This document shows positions 6,357 to 8,429 of a DNA stretch of 8,429 bases, one piece after another. Numbering within the stretch: position 1 is the stretch's first letter; every line of letters starts with the position of its first letter. The DNA lies in contig RGAX01000116.1 of NCBI GenBank assembly GCA_009919985.1, positions 1 to 8,429 on the forward strand, read 5' to 3'. Below the pieces are notes generated by a model, which saw only the letters and a list, made by a program, of their open reading frames with translations, was not told the origin of the DNA and did no database searches. A program made the translations under genes and the position numbers. The DNA comes from Opitutaceae bacterium. Lineage in GTDB: Bacteria > Verrucomicrobiota > Verrucomicrobiia > Opitutales > Opitutaceae.

Positions 6357-8429
6357 TTATGAACCTGCGGGTTTTTCACGGAGAGATTCGAGATAGCTGA
6401 TGAGATCAGAAAACTCGGCGAGCGAGAGCGAGGCTTGGAGACCTTCGGGCATGAGTGAGATGGCGCTTTCCTCGCGCTTGGCGATTTGTGATTTCGGCAG
6501 TTGGTGTTGGGCGCCAGCGACATCGACCAGCAAGATTTCTTCTGCGGTTTCGTAACGCAGGAAACCCGCGTGCGCCTCTTCATTTTTCAAAGTGATCGTT
6601 ACCGTGTGGTAGCCGTCAAAAATTTGTTTGGAAGGATAGAGCACGGATTCGATGAGGGTGGCACGGTCGTAGAGGGCCCCGACACCGTCGAGGGCTGGGC
6701 CGATTGCGGCACCCAATTGGTTGGCGCGGTGGCACGCGATACACGCGGCTTCGCCCTCGAAGAGCTTGCGACCGTTTTTGGCGTCCCCGGGCATGCGCAG
6801 CGCGAAGCGGGCGTACTCGGCGACGGCGACAGGCTTGGAATTGCCCTCAAACAGCGGGCCGGCGAGGGCTTTATCGTTATCTTGGTAAACGCGCTGGAGG
6901 GCGAAGAGCGCGGGGCCCGTGAACGGTTTTTCGCGGTGCCGTTGTTCGATGGAGGGGCGCACGGATTCACGGATGTTGCTAAGCGCACGGCGGGCGCGGT
7001 CGCGCGGTCCGCTGTCGTGGCCGGTGAGCGCATCGAGGTAAATTTCGAGGGCGCGGATGTCGGGCATCAACACGAGAGCCTCAATGAGCGCGGGGCGCAA
7101 CTCGGGCTCAGTATACGAAGAGAGTAACGTCGGGATCACGGAGCGCACCTTAAGTAGGCCGGCGGTCGTGATGGCCGAGATGCGGACAGGCGTGGGAGCT
7201 TGGGTGAGCAGTGGCTCAACGACTGCGAGCGCGGCAGCGTTACCGATGGCGGCGAGCGTCGCGCCGGCGGCAGCGCGGACGCTGACTTCGGGGTGTTGGA
7301 GGAGTTTGGCGGCGGTGGGAATCGAATCGGGAGACTTGATCGCGGTGAGCGCTTGGGCGACGAGTACGAGCGTGTCGGGCGCGGGGGCGGAATCGGCGAG
7401 CGCGATTAACGCGGCGAGGGAAGCAGGGTCACCGATTTGACCGGCGGCAGCAATGGCATCGGGCAGTAGCGCGGCGTTTTCGGCGGCGGGCGTCAGGAGG
7501 ACGGCGATGAGTTTACCCGAAGGTTTGTCGCGTAAAGCGCCGAGCGAGCGGATGAGCGTACGGCGGAATTCCAGGTCGGTTTCGAGGTCGAGCATCGCTC
7601 GCATCTGTGGAGTGAACGTTGAGATTCGTGCGATGGCGATGGCCGCAACGGCCGCGCTGCGCACAGCTACAGTGGAATCGGTGAGGGCGTTGATGATTGC
7701 GTTGGTCACACGCGCGGTGCCGGCCCAGTCTACGGTATGCGGCGTCGGGGCTTCGCGCAGTACAGGTTGCGTGCCCCACCATTTGCCATCCCAGGCCACA
7801 GGCTTGCGGTGGAGTTCAGCGAGCACGCCGAGGGCGAGGGCGCGCGTGGTGGCGTCGGCCGCTGGGTCCGCGACGAAGGCAGCGAGGCTATCGATGTTGG
7901 CCTCGTCATAGCTTTCGCGCAACGCAAAGCGGGTGCCTTCCCGAATGGTGGGGTCGGGAGAGTTGAGGCCGCTGGCAATTCGGCTCCAAGCGATGGGCGT
8001 GGCGGAGCCGATATTTTTGAGGGCAGTGAAAGTGGCGTAGCGCGTGAAGAAGTCTGCTTCGCCGAGCTGATCTGATAGGCCGGCAACGGCTTCAGGCCGG
8101 CCGATGCGCCCCAGAGCGGTGGCGGCGCGGAAACGCAGGACCGGGTCGGGCGACTTTAAAGTGGCCAAGAGCGCGGGCACGGCAGCGGAGTTGCGGCGGG
8201 TGCCGAGCTGGCGGATGGCTTGGGCGCGGACGGAGCTCTCGGTTTCGCTTGTCGCAACGGCGATGATCTCGGTGGCGGCAGAAGCGCCGGCGTCGATGGC
8301 GTCGAGGGTCCAGATCGCGTGCCAGCGGGCTTGGACGGGTGCGGTGGTATCGGCGAGAATTTTTTTAAGCGCGGGTACCACGGTGGTGGCGCGCTCGGCG
8401 AGACGGCGTTGCGCGACGAGGCGGACGTT
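6357..8429 (-). CDS. HEAT-repeat protein with C-terminal PVC-type CxxCH haem-binding domain (5' partial)
   Basis: The frame on the - strand is open from the right edge to a TAA at 6359-6357, and its first residues (NVRLVAQRRLAERA) already read as HEAT helix. The gene therefore begins beyond the window, and the GTG at 8381 is most likely internal. Numbered from that GTG, about 1-480 is a series of HEAT/PBS-lyase-like helical repeats (VPALLATLKSPDPVLRFRAA and similar). A Trp-rich loop WDGKWWGT at 197-204 interrupts them. The C-terminus (about 530-670) matches the Pirellula/Verrucomicrobium haem-binding domain: GRKLFEGEAACIACH with haem motif C547-C550-H551 (bases 6729-6743), GPALDGVG, LIESVLYPSKQI, and SLMPEGL with M644 as probable distal iron ligand. 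In this family the N-terminus usually carries a signal peptide and a dehydrogenase-like beta-propeller; both would lie outside the window. Probably a periplasmic electron-transfer protein or oxidoreductase; substrate unknown. It converges on the helicase gene and is not part of the sugar operon. Confidence 0.93.
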   Translation of the reverse strand, partial: NVRLVAQRRLAERATTVVPALKKILADTTAPVQARWHAIWTLDAIDAGASAATEIIAVATSETESSVRAQAIRQLGTRRNSAAVPALLATLKSPDPVLRFRAATALGRIGRPEAVAGLSDQLGEADFFTRYATFTALKNIGSATPIAWSRIASGLNSPDPTIREGTRFALRESYDEANIDSLAAFVADPAADATTRALALGVLAELHRKPVAWDGKWWGTQPVLREAPTPHTVDWAGTARVTNAIINALTDSTVAVRSAAVAAIAIARISTFTPQMRAMLDLETDLEFRRTLIRSLGALRDKPSGKLIAVLLTPAAENAALLPDAIAAAGQIGDPASLAALIALADSAPAPDTLVLVAQALTAIKSPDSIPTAAKLLQHPEVSVRAAAGATLAAIGNAAALAVVEPLLTQAPTPVRISAITTAGLLKVRSVIPTLLSSYTEPELRPALIEALVLMPDIRALEIYLDALTGHDSGPRDRARRALSNIRESVRPSIEQRHREKPFTGPALFALQRVYQDNDKALAGPLFEGNSKPVAVAEYARFALRMPGDAKNGRKLFEGEAACIACHRANQLGAAIGPALDGVGALYDRATLIESVLYPSKQIFDGYHTVTITLKNEEAHAGFLRYETAEEILLVDVAGAQHQLPKSQIAKREESAISLMPEGLQASLSLAEFSDLISYLESLREKPAGS
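6360..6792 (-). other. PVC-type monohaem cytochrome c-like domain
   Basis: This is the C-terminal domain of the partial protein above. It holds one covalent haem attachment site, CIACH, encoded at 6743-6729 (Cys TGT, Cys TGC, His CAC), preceded by the GRKLFEGEAA helix and followed by a GPALDGVG turn. The probable axial Met is 93 residues after the His, in SLMPEGL, and LISYLESL forms the closing helix. The order and spacing agree with the domain described as a Pirellula/Verrucomicrobium-type haem-binding region. The single CxxCH indicates one haem. Export to the periplasm is required for haem attachment, so the missing N-terminus should hold a signal peptide. Confidence 0.88.

Noticed and set aside
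6501..7127. 208-codon + strand frame opposite the haem protein
   Set aside because: The opposite strand encodes the conserved CxxCH domain and HEAT repeats; the + strand product looks like a mirror of these codons and has no family features.
7453..7911. 152-codon + strand frame opposite the HEAT repeats
   Set aside because: Ser/Ala/Arg-rich shadow of a GC-rich repeat-coding strand.
8379..8381. GTG at 8381 as the true start of the HEAT/haem gene
   Set aside because: The frame continues to the edge with HEAT-like residues (NVRLVAQRRLAERA) and no signal peptide follows the GTG, although haem attachment requires export.

Overview
The window looks like chromosomal DNA from a Verrucomicrobiota bacterium, most likely of the Opitutae/Opitutaceae type. 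Two genes carry the lineage signal. One is a secreted-type protein built from the 'VLIRAVGPTLANF...ADPTITLY...NDNW' repeat that is common at the C-termini of Opitutus-type extracellular proteins. The other is a HEAT-repeat protein ending in the PVC-type (Pirellula/Verrucomicrobium) CxxCH haem-binding domain. The DNA is GC-rich and most starts lack a clear Shine-Dalgarno sequence. The taxonomic call is inferred from protein families, not from a marker gene.

Layout, left to right. (1) 1-900, + strand: the 3' part of a probable extracellular repeat protein, cut by the left edge. (2) 984-4413, + strand: a compact four-gene operon. It encodes a hexulose-6-phosphate synthase (HPS)-like enzyme of the OMP decarboxylase superfamily, a zinc-type medium-chain dehydrogenase (4-nt overlap with the HPS gene), a short-chain dehydrogenase (19-nt gap), and a xylose-isomerase-like TIM-barrel isomerase/epimerase (13-nt gap). 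(3) 4455-6239, + strand: a DEAD-box RNA helicase with a C-terminal DbpA-type RNA-binding domain. (4) 6258-6313: a small hairpin, then a strong symmetrical stem flanked by A6 and T6, well placed as a shared bidirectional terminator. (5) 6357-8429, - strand: the HEAT-repeat/cytochrome c-like protein, converging on the helicase and cut by the right edge.

The four-gene operon is the most interesting part. Two oxidoreductases, a TIM-barrel isomerase/epimerase and an HPS/3-keto-gulonate-6-P decarboxylase-family lyase together suggest catabolism of a sugar, polyol or sugar acid by oxidation, C-C cleavage and epimerisation. I do not recognise the combination as a characterised pathway. The HPS-like enzyme has HPS rather than UlaD signature residues, yet no hexuloisomerase partner lies beside it. 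The dehydrogenase keeps its catalytic zinc ligands but has lost all four structural-zinc cysteines. No kinase, transporter or regulator of the pathway is visible here, so the substrate cannot be named.

No tRNA, rRNA, CRISPR array, insertion sequence or phage gene was seen. The only non-coding stretches are short (83, 41 and 117 nt between the main blocks).
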